64,000 nt of DNA from Chloranthus sessilifolius (taxonomy: Eukaryota > Streptophyta > Magnoliopsida > Chloranthales > Chloranthaceae): contig CM037586.1 of assembly GCA_021018995.1 (NCBI GenBank), forward strand, positions 6,298,328-6,362,327, in the 5' to 3' direction. Positions 45,901 through 51,839 of this stretch are shown here, piece by piece. Position 1 is the first letter of the stretch; each line of letters opens with the position of its first letter. Position numbers and translations under genes: made by a program. A model generated the notes under the pieces. It was not told the origin of the DNA, ran no database searches, and saw only the letters and a program-made list of their open reading frames with translations.

Positions 45901-47532
45901 ATTTCAAATTATTGTATGATAATTTGATATTATTGTCCGATACAGGCAATAAATTACCCGTATAGGACGATAATTTGATGCTTTTAAGGGGTGCCCAATA
46001 AATACCCATTTTACCGTATCGGGCACCCCCCCAGAACGATACGTATTGGACGATACGTATCAGTATTGTCCGAGATTTTGATCCATGTGAAGGGGTGATT
46101 GTATAGATTGCATAAAAAACGATTTCTACTATGATTTTAGATCAGAAAAGCATTGGTGATAACGAACCTGTTTTAGCCATACATTTTCTGGTACTAAAAT
46201 GTCAGTTGAGATTTGAAAAAGAGAATTAAATAAAATGGCAGTACATGATCAATACAATGGACTCTTGCTCCACACCAAGCCCATGTTTTAGAGTGCCACA
46301 TGGACAGAATGCTTCTTGGTCTGCTACTACTACTACACTACTACTACTACTACTACTACTAATAATAATAATAATAATAAACAATGTTCCATAACACTTA
46401 ACAAATTTTTTCATTTATTGTTTCACCTAACAACTCTTTTCATTTCTCTGTTTTAGGGCTATGAAATTGAACTAGACCAAGGTGATGTAATCGTTACCGC
46501 AACTGATGGCCTTTTTGACAATCTGTATGGACAAGAAATAGCAGTGATCGTCTCCAAGGCCTTACAGGCCAGTTTGAAACCAAAGGTCTGAAGTTCTACT
46601 TTGTATAGCCTTGTATTGAAGCTACTTGTAAAAACTGTTGATTCTTTAGAGAAAAAGATAAACTATGCATTGAAGCTACTCCTTCAATACATGTGATGAA
46701 CAGGCCATCACTATGGGATTTGCTCTAGAAAAATCCATCTGAGACATTTCTAAAGAAGTGTGGCACAAAAAGGCATATAACTGATACTGCAATCACTTAT
46801 ATGCGATCAGCTAGCTCCAATTCAGCCTGCTATGCTGAAAGAGAGAGAAGCCCATCCCTCCTGTTCCTTTTTGCACCTCCATGTCGCCACAAGGGAGAGA
46901 CATGGGATGCAAAAGAGGGGATCCTATAAACATGTTCCGACCTAGGATAATGAACTCATGAGAAAGGGATAGGGAGGCATGGAATGCGTATGGTGATGTA
47001 CAACAATGGTTAAAGAGCCTAACATTACTTAGGTTAACAGAGAATTGATTATGCCATGGCATTGTTAGGATCCCATAGCCGCCTTAATGGGCCTTGGCCT
47101 CTAAATGGACTTTTTGTGGGCCTCTAAAATATCTGTCACTGACCCTATTTTATTTGTAAATGAGTCCCACCAGGTGATTGAACATCTAGAGCCATCCAAA
47201 ATAAGAAAACCAAAATCTGTGAGGTTGAGTTGAAACTTGTGTTGCTTATACAAATATCTTTTAATTTCTCAGTACAATTCTTGAGACATGGGTCATTTTT
47301 TAAACGTGGGTTTCGCAGAAAATGCTACAACTTCTTGTTCTTAATTACCACATGTGTGATTCAGGAAATAGCAGAGATCCTAGCTACGAGAGCACAAGAA
47401 ATAGGGAGGTCGACATCAGTAAGAAGTCCCTTTTCTGATGCAGCACAAGCAGCCGGATACGCCACATTTACAGGTGGAAAACTAGATGATGTGACTGTTA
47501 TTGTCTCCATTGTTGAGAGCTCCGATTCTTAG
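15423..47532 (+). CDS. PP2C-family protein phosphatase gene, 3' portion (four exons)
   Basis: Four exons, 15423-15592, 36222-36365, 46457-46585 and 47365-47532 (stop), join in frame to give about 203 residues, the C-terminal two thirds of a PP2C-type Ser/Thr phosphatase catalytic domain. All junctions obey GT-AG and the last three introns are phase 0. Motifs seen are [16 protein letters not shown] and [11 protein letters not shown], which carry acidic residues that bind the catalytic Mn/Mg ions in the family. The wording ([33 protein letters not shown]) is closest, from memory, to the plant clade of Arabidopsis At4g33500 (probable PP2C 62); this needs an alignment. The N-terminal exons, including the DGVGGW block, are not in the window, so the gene is more than 32 kb long. 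The introns seen are 20,629, 10,091 and 779 bp. No lesions are visible in the exons. Confidence 0.88.
16273..16454 (+). repeat. 91-bp direct tandem duplication
   Basis: The segment beginning TGGGCATTCTTCAGAAGCGG at 16273 is repeated from 16364 with no visible change through GGGGCTCAAAT. Two essentially identical copies suggest a young duplication inside an old LINE fragment, or an assembly artefact. Confidence 0.9.
17089..17104 (+). repeat. Poly(G) tract
   Basis: Sixteen consecutive G inside the LINE-B RNase H remnant (GGTGGGGGG... extending to GGGG TTTGG). Length may be unreliable. Confidence 0.8.
17805..18835. repeat. Repeat with ACTCGG/CGAGT-rich ends and microsatellites
   Basis: The left part (17808-17900) and right part (18715-18825) are rich in ACTCGGCGAG / GAGACTCGA words, and the right end's reverse complement begins GCCATGGCTTAAAAACTCGG. 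The middle holds (AT)n at about 18068-18083 and several CT-rich stretches (18230-18500). The layout suggests a non-autonomous element, but terminal repeats and a target duplication are not clear. The phrase ACAATGAAGCCCAAAG occurs twice (18198 and 18286). Confidence 0.4.
18888..18938 (+). repeat. (GT)n(GA)n microsatellite
   Basis: GTGTGTGTGTGTGTGTG runs into GAGAGAGAGAGAGAGAGAG inside the copia LTR-like region. Confidence 0.9.
19099..19110 (+). other. Copia primer-binding site
   Basis: TGGTATCAGAGC is the standard plant copia priming site, complementary to the 3' end of initiator methionyl-tRNA. It marks the end of the 5' LTR just upstream, although the LTR's terminal CA is not well preserved. 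Confidence 0.8.
19111..20260 (+). other. Copia gag-region DNA, no reading frame left
   Basis: Between the primer-binding site and the protease relic no convincing gag frame survives. The region has many stops in all three plus frames. Nothing else is recognised. Confidence 0.4.
20362..21158 (+). pseudogene. Copia pol, protease to integrase N-half (broken)
   Basis: Short frames in series give a WIIDL / [11 protein letters not shown] protease relic, an [12 protein letters not shown] block, [10 protein letters not shown] with the usual GxGHxRDGLYY position changed to [13 protein letters not shown], and the integrase core words [40 protein letters not shown] and [15 protein letters not shown]. 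In copia integrases the aspartates of the DDE triad fall in the DVWGP-S and SDNG contexts; both are degraded here. The gypsy element cuts it at 21158. Confidence 0.75.
21159..22757 (-). repeat. Gypsy-A 3' LTR
   Basis: This 1,599-bp copy aligns along its length with 29312-30896. It contains a segment of roughly 35 bp (about 21575-21612, ATACCATCATCAAAGC region) missing from the other LTR. The two differ by scattered substitutions, so the insertion is not recent. Confidence 0.92.
22758..23822 (-). other. Gypsy-A region between integrase and 3' LTR
   Basis: No reading frame of note. A purine-rich stretch (minus-strand AGGTTCGGAGGTATT) directly precedes the 3' LTR and can serve as the polypurine tract. 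Poly(T) runs occur near 23295-23360. In Athila elements an env-like gene may sit here, but none is recognisable. Confidence 0.6.
23823..24209 (-). pseudogene. Gypsy-A integrase C-terminal segment
   Basis: A 128-codon minus-strand frame holds [30 protein letters not shown] and [23 protein letters not shown], the gypsy integrase C-terminal region (the GPF/Y module: RTGPFVV). A short break separates it from the upstream pol frame at 24239. No chromodomain follows, which fits the Athila/Tat branch. Confidence 0.85.
24239..25672 (-). pseudogene. Gypsy-A pol: RNase H and integrase
   Basis: This 477-codon frame begins at the end of reverse transcriptase ([21 protein letters not shown]). It then shows RNase H ([41 protein letters not shown]), the integrase zinc region ([14 protein letters not shown] and [11 protein letters not shown]) and the integrase core with [20 protein letters not shown] and [12 protein letters not shown], which carry the D, D and E of the catalytic triad. 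The core is intact. The frame is broken at both ends: a frameshift near 25690 separates it from the reverse transcriptase frame and another near 24230 from the C-terminal piece. Confidence 0.9.
25699..26691 (-). pseudogene. Gypsy-A reverse transcriptase with a lost catalytic aspartate
   Basis: The 330-codon frame has the gypsy reverse transcriptase blocks in order: [50 protein letters not shown], then [34 protein letters not shown] and the catalytic box FMDDFSVFG. In active relatives the third block reads FLDGYSGY; here the first catalytic Asp is Tyr (FLYGYSGY), a one-base change from GAT to TAT. The two aspartates of the MDD box remain. With frameshifts on either side this copy cannot support its own replication. 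Confidence 0.9.
26861..27472 (-). pseudogene. Gypsy-A protease region
   Basis: The minus-strand frame from 27472 contains [19 protein letters not shown], where DLGA is the aspartic protease active-site triad in the form typical of Athila-type elements (DSG in most others). It continues with the [17 protein letters not shown] and [11 protein letters not shown] blocks. A stop near 27089 separates it from the segment ending at 26861 that carries the remaining protease/linker sequence. Confidence 0.8.
27393..28992 (-). pseudogene. Gypsy-A gag and zinc knuckle
   Basis: Minus-strand frames 28992-28483, 28479-28192, 28075-27671 and 27689-27393 form a gag protein broken by stops and frameshifts. The first has [44 protein letters not shown] and [17 protein letters not shown], which are retrotransposon capsid signatures. 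The second ends with [14 protein letters not shown], a perfect CX2CX4HX4C zinc knuckle for RNA binding. The third is rich in Pro, Gln and Ser. The last is a basic, Lys-rich linker to protease. A stop (TAA) falls just after the NSGRF words at 28483. Confidence 0.87.
29288..29305 (-). other. Gypsy-A primer-binding site
   Basis: The minus strand reads TGGCGCCGTTGCCGAGGA six bases after the 5' LTR. This is the form of priming site widely seen in Athila/Tat elements (one base off the common GGGGA ending). The matching tRNA (Asp-type has been proposed for the lineage) was not checked. Confidence 0.8.
29312..30896 (-). repeat. Gypsy-A 5' LTR
   Basis: A 1,585-bp copy of 21159-22757 in the same orientation. 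It lacks about 35 bp present in the other LTR and has a short extra segment (about 29528-29540, CTATTACAAGTA region). Confidence 0.92.
30903..31216 (+). pseudogene. Copia pol, integrase continuation
   Basis: Directly after the gypsy element the plus strand reads wording close to the copia integrase C-half: [12 protein letters not shown] / [12 protein letters not shown] (frames vary) near 30940-30985, and [26 protein letters not shown] near 31040-31120, followed by a degraded LFxxxPRVFGCVCF-type block. It joins block 1 (20362-21158) across the gypsy element. Confidence 0.75.
31560..31835 (+). repeat. Three imperfect copies of a TTCCGCTTCTTCAAAAAAAT unit
   Basis: Copies begin near 31573, 31671 and 31759, each followed by ATTCTGGATCCTCTTTCTTGGC-like words and a GGTCAATATGATCTGCGACAC block. 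Spacing is about 90-100 bp. Confidence 0.75.
33671..34540 (+). repeat. 434-bp tandem duplication
   Basis: AATGTGGAGAAAAGAAGATC at 33671 recurs as AATGTGAAGAAAAGAAGATC at 34105. The two copies stay parallel through the CTGATTTAGCA(A/G)GTGCAAATAAAATAAATCACCGCTA end. They differ by scattered substitutions and a poly(T) expansion (about 34365-34383). Confidence 0.9.
35139..35935 (+). pseudogene. Copia pol, end of integrase and start of reverse transcriptase
   Basis: [18 protein letters not shown] near 35150 is the copia block after integrase. A Ser/Pro-rich linker follows (35460-35560). Then [23 protein letters not shown] (about 35665-35745), [11 protein letters not shown] and a [17 protein letters not shown] block (about 35775-35870) mark the reverse transcriptase N-terminus. 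Frameshifts occur near 35340 and 35750. The element is truncated before the catalytic motifs. Confidence 0.82.
36222..36365 (+). CDS. PP2C gene, exon b
   Basis: The acceptor TTCTAACAG ends at 36221 and the donor CAG|GTAGGG lies at 36366. There are 48 codons in phase 0. The exon encodes [18 protein letters not shown] and ends [10 protein letters not shown]. The GDSG aspartate belongs to the PP2C motif set. Confidence 0.92.
37041..37841 (+). other. Predicted leader intron of hAT-3
   Basis: Donor GAAG|GTACATG and acceptor GATGTAAG| enclose 801 bp, matching in position the 1,260-bp leader intron of hAT-2. The ATG follows 11 bases into the next exon. Confidence 0.5.
37470..37765. repeat. ACATGTGACACATG repeat array (left copy)
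   Basis: Words such as GACATGTGTCACATG, ATGATGTGTCACATACCCC and TTAATTACATGTGATG recur about ten times in alternating orientation, so the array is rich in small palindromes. A mirror-image array lies in the right arm at 44925-45290. Confidence 0.85.
37852..40900 (+). pseudogene. hAT-3 transposase (broken)
   Basis: The start ATGGTACGTGG at 37852 is followed by an in-frame stop within a few codons. A BED-finger remnant reads [18 protein letters not shown] near 37957-38010. An open 154-codon stretch (38585-39049) reads [25 protein letters not shown] and [10 protein letters not shown], the DUF659/hAT core. [19 protein letters not shown] follows near 39177-39233, then [14 protein letters not shown] near 39410, a dimerisation remnant near 40090-40160 ([12 protein letters not shown]) and the Gly/Asp tail (40370-40700). 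Multiple stops and frameshifts. Confidence 0.82.
40906..40923. repeat. Perfect 18-bp palindrome at the centre of the inverted hAT pair
   Basis: CCATACTCTAGAGTATGG reads the same on both strands, with its centre between 40914 and 40915. From here the sequence reads outward as the same hAT tail on both sides, with gradually more mismatches. Confidence 0.95.
40926..41660 (-). repeat. Tail segment of hAT-4 present in about three copies
   Basis: The GTGTAATACGGAAATGTCGGTC ... ATTTGACCAACAAAGTCTTCAT block starts near 40926, 41294 and 41417. The first and third copies continue through GGTTGAGGGA and GTTTTGCAAACTAAAT; the second is shorter. hAT-3 has only one copy of this tail, so the extra copies arose in the right arm. 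Confidence 0.82.
41660..44830 (-). pseudogene. hAT-4 transposase (broken)
   Basis: Minus-strand pieces mirror hAT-3: a BED-finger remnant near 44740-44690, [25 protein letters not shown] at 44630-44560, [20 protein letters not shown] near 44310-44250, [15 protein letters not shown] at 44135-44090, an [22 protein letters not shown] core block (43800-43730) and [13 protein letters not shown]. After the LINE-C insertion come [28 protein letters not shown] (43145-43070) and dimerisation words [15 protein letters not shown] near 42215-42165. Stops and frameshifts throughout. Confidence 0.8.
43193..43640 (+). mobile_element. LINE-C: 3'-truncated LINE tail inserted in hAT-4
   Basis: The plus strand encodes the end of a LINE ORF2: [45 protein letters not shown] and [12 protein letters not shown], then a stop at about 43497 and an untranslated region ending in poly(A) at 43630-43640. 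The hAT sequence on its two sides does not meet exactly: about 60 bp between the GACCAAC and GCCTGTGCC words, present in hAT-3, is missing here. So insertion was accompanied by a target deletion, and no duplication is seen. Confidence 0.82.
44925..45290. repeat. ACATGTGACACATG repeat array (right copy)
   Basis: Mirror counterpart of 37470-37765 with more units, again in the predicted leader intron of the hAT copy. Confidence 0.85.
46320..46382 (+). repeat. (CTA)n(ATA)n microsatellite
   Basis: CTACTACTACTA units, one interrupted, run into AATAATAATAATAATAA, 75 bp upstream of a PP2C exon. Confidence 0.92.
46457..46585 (+). CDS. PP2C gene, exon c
   Basis: Acceptor CTGTTTTAG ends at 46456; donor AAG|GTCTGA at 46586 (GT present, weaker downstream context). 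There are 43 codons in phase 0: [36 protein letters not shown] and a Lys/Pro end. The GDVIV...ATDGLFDN block carries a metal-binding Asp of the PP2C fold. Confidence 0.92.
47365..47532 (+). CDS. PP2C gene, last exon
   Basis: Acceptor GTGATTCAG ends at 47364. The exon reads [34 protein letters not shown] and [20 protein letters not shown], then [14 protein letters not shown] is the final conserved PP2C motif. No AATAAA is seen close after the stop, and a SINE begins 89 bp later. Confidence 0.92.
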   Translation, partial: EIAEILATRAQEIGRSTSVRSPFSDAAQAAGYATFTGGKLDDVTVIVSIVESSDS

Positions 47533-47620
47533 TCCAAGTAATTCCTACCACTTTCTAATGTTCGTAATTTACTTCAGATGGTGAATTCACCAAAATTCCC
47601 CCAGGTTGATGCATCAGAGT

Positions 47621-47832
47621 GTTTATTTTTTTCTTTGATAACCGGGGTATCTGGGTCTCTTAGAGCACCCACCTAATCCGAGGGGCACATGCGCACCCCC
47701 AATTCAGCACATGCCGGGCCAGCAAAGGATATAAACCCCTAGGGTGGCCTCAAGGTGGGGAGGGGATTCAAACTCATGTCATCTACTTTTGGAAGCAGGT
47801 ATCTGGCCAGCTCGCCTAACCACTTGAGGTGA
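47621..47832 (-). mobile_element. SINE-A copy 1 (tRNA-derived)
   Basis: Flanked by a 12-bp duplication ATGCATCAGAGT (47609-47620 and 47833-47844). The minus strand begins with a tRNA-like head (AGGCGAGCTGGCCAGATACC, then a box-B-like GAGTTTGAATCCCC) and continues with the same body as the second copy at 63746, ending in an A/T-rich tail. SINEs are copied by LINE machinery and transcribed by RNA polymerase III from internal A and B boxes. Confidence 0.87.
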
Positions 47833-47844
47833 ATGCATCAGAGT

Positions 47845-48860
47845 TTAGATACCATTTGGTACCATTGCAGTATTTGGTTTGATTAGATAATGTTAGATCC
47901 CGATCAAACGGATAGAAGGTGCAGTGCAAGGTCCCACATGTTTGTGTTTTATTTTTATTTTTAATGTCATGGGTCCCAACTATTGCCTTTGCCTGGCCGT
48001 GACTTTGCGTATTTGAGTCAAAGCACTGGATTGTTGCCCATAAAATTTAGTCTCTTAGGAATCTGATTAAGAAGGTAGGCATATTTACAGAAACCGGACT
48101 AGGAAGAAAGAGTTTCTCACTATTATACTGCATCCGAAAGTTTCTCACCATCAGGACTCACCTTATTTCAGTGTCCTTGAAAACCGTGAAAGCTGATTTA
48201 TATAGATTAGTAAAATGTCTCCTATACCCTACTTTCACGAACTTCAAGGACCCTGAAAATCGGTGCATCCTGATTTTGAGAAACTTGTTTCAGTATAATA
48301 GTGAGAAACTTTATACGATGAGTCCTTTTTTGAAAAGTGCCCATTAAGGTGAGAGAGAATCCGCCAAACCCTCTAAAACTTGTCTCTTTGGATTTTATCC
48401 GCTTATTTTAATCCTAAAAGTATGAAAACGATCATTGATATAAGTAACTCGTACTTTTTATATATGAGGCCACGGGATATGCATTTTGAGTGCAATCACA
48501 AAATGCTGCAATCACTTATCATCCGAAAAAATTTAAAAGAAAAAATCATTTTTATATTATTGATTTTGTGGTCAAAGGTTTGATATTTTCAATGGCCCAA
48601 GTTTTGACGGCAAATTAAGAACTTTAACCTATGATTTGAACGGCACTAGAGTTAAACTTTTTGTTATCTAAAATCCAATTAGATGGGCTGAACACTTAGA
48701 GGATGTAAGCCACTCAAGTATGAGCGGGTGAGCGGGTCAATATCTTTGTGCTAGAATGGTCAAACCGTCAAACTTAGGGAAGTACACAACTATTTATAAG
48801 AGTAACAATGGGTCTGACCAATTTTAGCATAAGAAGGTAAGGATATTGGCCTGAATGCAG
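47845..48860. other. Intergenic DNA, no gene seen
   Basis: Moderately AT-rich, without long frames, strong repeats or RNA genes. A weak inverted relation links GAAAGTTTCTCACCATCAGGACTC (about 48135) with GAGAAACTTTATACGATGAGTCC (about 48302), which may be a relic of a small element (about 48110-48335). Confidence 0.4.
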
Positions 48861-48861
48861 G

Positions 48862-48945
48862 CTTGGGCTTGTAGCACAATGAAAGGTTGACGATATTACA
48901 ATCTTAAGTTTGCAGGTTCGAGTCCTGTCAATTACCGTATACTAA
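48862..48945 (+). other. tRNA-like SINE head remnant
   Basis: GGCTTGTAGCACAATGAAAGG and, 35 bases on, GCAGGTTCGAGTCCTGTC resemble box A and box B of a tRNA-derived promoter. The sequence does not fold as a full tRNA by eye and lacks a clear anticodon arm, so it is more likely a SINE head than a tRNA gene. Confidence 0.4.
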
Positions 48946-48965
48946 CTCCTTGTCACATATGTTTG

Positions 48966-49106
48966 TATTAGGTACCCAACCCATGCACTACAGGCAGTGC
49001 ATAGGTCAATCTAATCCTTCAAAGATGTACAATTATTTACGAGATGAACAAATATTGATGATCATTTTTTTTACCACAGGCAGTGGCTGGGCACCTAATA
49101 CCAATT
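48966..49106. repeat. Inverted-repeat element, about 140 bp
   Basis: GTATTAGGTACCCAACCCATGC at 48966 pairs with GGCTGGGCACCTAATACC at 49088-49105 (reverse complement GGTATTAGGTGCCCAGCC). A second inner pair is ACTACAGGCAGTGC / CCACAGGCAGTGG. Possible MITE; a target duplication was not identified. Confidence 0.5.
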
Positions 49107-49159
49107 CTTGTAATATAACTTGCCATTGAGCTTGACAAAGATTTCTAGGGTTGTTGGGA

Positions 49160-49470
49160 ATGGATTTTTGCCTCAGTGGTGCCGTCAAGCGTGGTGTAGG
49201 TGGTCAGAGGTTCAAATACCATGCTTATGTAGAAGTGAAAAAGATTTATATGGTTGTTAATTTGATGCTAATTTTTACCTATTTGTGCATCCGGATCAGA
49301 TCTTTGATGCAGTGGTGATGCCCTCAAGCGTGTAGGAGGTCAGAGGTTCGAATCCCATGCTCACATGAAACAAAAATAAAATAAAATAAAATAATTAAAA
49401 AAGAAAAGAAAAAAATACTTATAGGGTTGTTAATTTGATGCTAATCTTATCCTATTTGTGCATCCGGTCT
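49160..49470 (+). mobile_element. SINE-B: two adjacent tRNA-like copies
   Basis: Copy 1 (about 49164-49292) and copy 2 (about 49308-49468) share CAGTGGTG(A)TGCC.TCAAGCGTG, a box-B-like GAGGTTCGAATCCCATGC, and the tail GGGTTGTTAATTTGATGCTAAT...CCTATTTGTGCATCCGG. Copy 2 has an extra AAAATAAAATAAAATA stretch. The head resembles a tRNA-derived Pol III promoter. Confidence 0.65.
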
Positions 49471-50830
49471 TTGGATCATAACGTAGGCATGGTCAAATGA
49501 TGTTCTTAATAATGGTAGATTCCTTTGTGTCCGAACAAATTTGACATGCTCTCTAGTATTTTCATTTGTACATAAAAATTATCAATAGGCATTTTAAAGC
49601 AGAAACGCCTGGCCAAAAATGTTGTTGAACTTAATACCCTCTGCCACATAGATTTGCCGCTAGGGCTGGCTGACCCGTCAGCCTACCTGGCCCGGCCCTA
49701 AAAGCGTAGAGCTCCGGTTAAAAATGATGTGAGAGGTCCGGGGCCCTCAAAATCAAAATCCAACTGTGGGTCGGGTTGTGTAAGGCTTATCAAGTTAAAG
49801 CAAGTAAGCCCAGCCAGGTCCGTTAATACTAGATATATAAATTTAGATACATTGTATATAAAATATTCTATTTACAAATTACAATCAAATTATCTAAATA
49901 ACTACCAATATTATTGTTAGATTTATCAAATAGATTGTAAGGGTATTTTAATAATTTAAATATATATATATAAAGACAGGTAGTAGGATTTTATTTTTCT
50001 CATTCGAAATACCTTTCTCTATCGTAAGCAAAAACAAATATTACATAAATTTAGAAAAATAACAATAATCAATAAGGCTGACCTAAGCCTGCCTCAACCC
50101 GCCTAGATTAGGTCTAGGGTTGGGCATATCAAATCCCCCTAAATTAGGGCCGAGCTAGGTCCTAACCTGGCCCTTGGGGCCAGGCTAACTTTTAGGGTAA
50201 CCAAGCCCATTGATAGCCCTCTTGGTGAAAGACCGATCGTTCTAATAGTGTATTGGACCAATCGGTCCAACAAACATGGAGGTTATTCTTATAATTATAA
50301 TTTATTTTTTCCACGGCTTACCTGTGGCAGTGGTATTTGATTCTAAATTTTGTTGGCCTACGCCCTGTTTGGCAACTCTTCTCTAAAAAGCATTCTTCAT
50401 GTGAAAAAATGTTGGGTCGAAAGAACTTTTTACTCAAAGGCCTAAGCACCTCTAGATGAAAATGATATCCCATGTCAATTCTCACGTAACACCATTTTCA
50501 GCATGTTAAAAGATCTTCTTGAGATGCAACGTTTTAGAAGCCCCATGTAAAACTCCTATTTACATCACTTGAAAAGAGCTTTATGAAAAGAACTAGTCTA
50601 CCATAGATGGACACCCATTATGCGCAATAAAGCAATCCATACATATGTGTGACTGCATGGACTTCTATCATGGAATCACACAGATGTGTGGACTGCTCGT
50701 GTATGGGTGGACTTTCAGTATGAAAAAGGGTTGCCAATCGGCTAATTTTTCATGCATGATCTCTAAAAAGCTCTTCGTAGAAAAAAGATACTAGATGGAA
50801 AATGAATATTCATTGAATTAAAGAAAAATA
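49471..50830. other. Intergenic DNA, no gene seen
   Basis: AT-rich sequence. 49680-50220 has GGCCCGGCC / GGCTGACC-type words typical of degenerate plant repeats, and a 50-bp AT run at 49960-49975. 50360-50800 begins GTTTGGCAACTCTTCTCTAAAAAGC and ends near TGATCTCTAAAAAGCTCTTCG, but the ends do not pair convincingly. No genes found. Confidence 0.4.
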
Positions 50831-50837
50831 AAAACCT

Positions 50838-51196
50838 TTTGGAGGAACACTTAAATGTCATCTCCTTATCTTTTTCTTTTCCTTCTCCTTTTATTTCTCT
50901 CTTTCCTTCCTTTTCAAATCTTCATGTTTCTTCTTTTCTTTCTTTTCTTCCATCTTCTTTTCATCTTCTTTCTTTTTCTTCCTTTCTCTCTCCTTTGCCT
51001 CCTTTTTCTGCTTCTCTTCCTTCAATTGTCTCTCTTTTTCCTTCTGTTTTCTCTCTCTATCTTCTGGTCTCCTTTTCTTCTTCTCTTCATCTTTCATTGC
51101 CTGTAATTCTATTTTCTTCTTTTTATCTCTGGCTCTCTTCTCCTCATCCTTCTCATTTTTCACAGATTTCTTGCCCACAGTGAAACACATTGCCAA
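50838..51196 (-). other. Pyrimidine-rich tract encoding a Lys/Glu-rich frame on the minus strand
   Basis: A 101-codon minus-strand frame (51196-50891) begins MAMCFTVGKKSVKNEKDEEKR and continues almost wholly in K, E and R, as predicted from a CTTCTTTTC-rich top strand. It could be a charged coiled-coil exon or simply low-complexity DNA. The first dozen residues are not biased, so a captured gene fragment is possible, but no partner exon was recognised. Confidence 0.3.
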
Positions 51197-51502
51197 TAAA
51201 ATATTTAATCCTTTTCTTCATATATGGAACAAAATCTTTATAAGCCTTGTATATAGTTTAATTACAGGTTCGTTTTGATGAATCTAGCCGTCCATGGAGA
51301 AAGAAGTCTCCAAGATAGCACGTCCCCTCCCTTTGCCGTCTTCAAGAGCTCTAGGTGGCCAAATAAAATGAACAAAAAGCAAAGGCAAAAATAGTTTGTC
51401 AGCTTGCATATGAGGAATTTATTTACTATTCTTACCTCGAAAGATAAAGTGGAATGATGGTTAAAATGATGATTACCATTATTTGCATCCCATGAAACTA
51501 TA

Positions 51503-51838
51503 ACCTCACCCCATCTCCTTCGGTTGGAGTGCAATCGCCACTTTGAATCAAACGATGGAGATCCCTTTTCGTCCCAATCTTCCACACATTGGATCTTAAG
51601 TTCATAGGCTTACCATCCGACGATCAATTTTTTATTGCACGTCCACACATCCTACAAAGTAATCCTAAAATCATATTTGAGCGTAATGTATGCCACATGA
51701 TTTTAGGGTCACTTCTTTAAATGAATGTCGTGTAGAATAATGATCTCAAAATTCATTATGTGAAAGATTGGGATGAAAAATTACCTCCCTTACCTGATTC
51801 AAAGTGGTCAATGCACTGGCCGGAGATGATGGGTGAGG
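51503..51838. mobile_element. Fold-back MITE family F, copy 1
   Basis: Long imperfect inverted arms: 51503-51630 (CCTCACCCCATCTCC, CACTTTGAATCAAACGATGG, TCCCAATCTTCCACAC, TGGATCTTAAG) pair with 51710-51838 read in reverse. The same words occur in the larger copy at 58579-59013, so they form one family. The middle carries ATGATTTTAGGGTCACTT, also shared. No coding sequence. Confidence 0.7.
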
Positions 51839-51839
51839 C

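Larger units (their letters stand above)
36677..46086. mobile_element. hAT-3/hAT-4: 9.4-kb inverted pair of hAT copies, tail to tail
   Basis: Both outer ends are hAT 5' ends: ATGGATCAAAATCTCGG at 36677 and its exact reverse complement ending at 46086. The left arm (hAT-3, plus) and the right arm (hAT-4, minus) each run leader, leader intron, BED finger, DUF659 core, dimerisation and acidic tail towards a shared centre, an 18-bp perfect palindrome at 40906-40923. Arms differ by many substitutions, an inserted LINE tail (right arm) and a re-duplicated tail (right arm). No 8-bp target duplication flanks the pair (left ...ACTAATA, right GTGAAGGG). It lies inside the second PP2C intron. All coding frames are broken. 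Confidence 0.88.
40915..46086 (-). mobile_element. hAT-4: right arm of the inverted pair
   Basis: It is read right to left: TIR at 46086, subterminal ATTATCGTCCTATA / TTATCGGACGATAA motifs (45880-45985), leader with predicted donor near 45693, ACATGTGACAC repeats, predicted acceptor near 44853, transposase, and a tail that is partly triplicated before the palindrome. It is longer than hAT-3 because of the extra tail copies and the LINE-C insertion. Confidence 0.85.

Noticed and set aside
46811..47062. 83-codon minus-strand frame inside PP2C intron 3
   Set aside because: No domain and no splice or start support. It lies in a normal-sized intron of the gene on the other strand.
48862..49400. 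Possible tRNA genes at box-B-like GTTCGA(G/A)TCC sites
   Set aside because: No full cloverleaf by eye (no convincing acceptor stem or anticodon loop). The copies are repeated with tails, as in SINEs.
50360..50800. MITE with CCCTGTTTGGCAACT ends
   Set aside because: The right side shows only TTGCCAATCGG and AAAAAGCTCTTCG. The ends do not pair well and no target duplication was seen.
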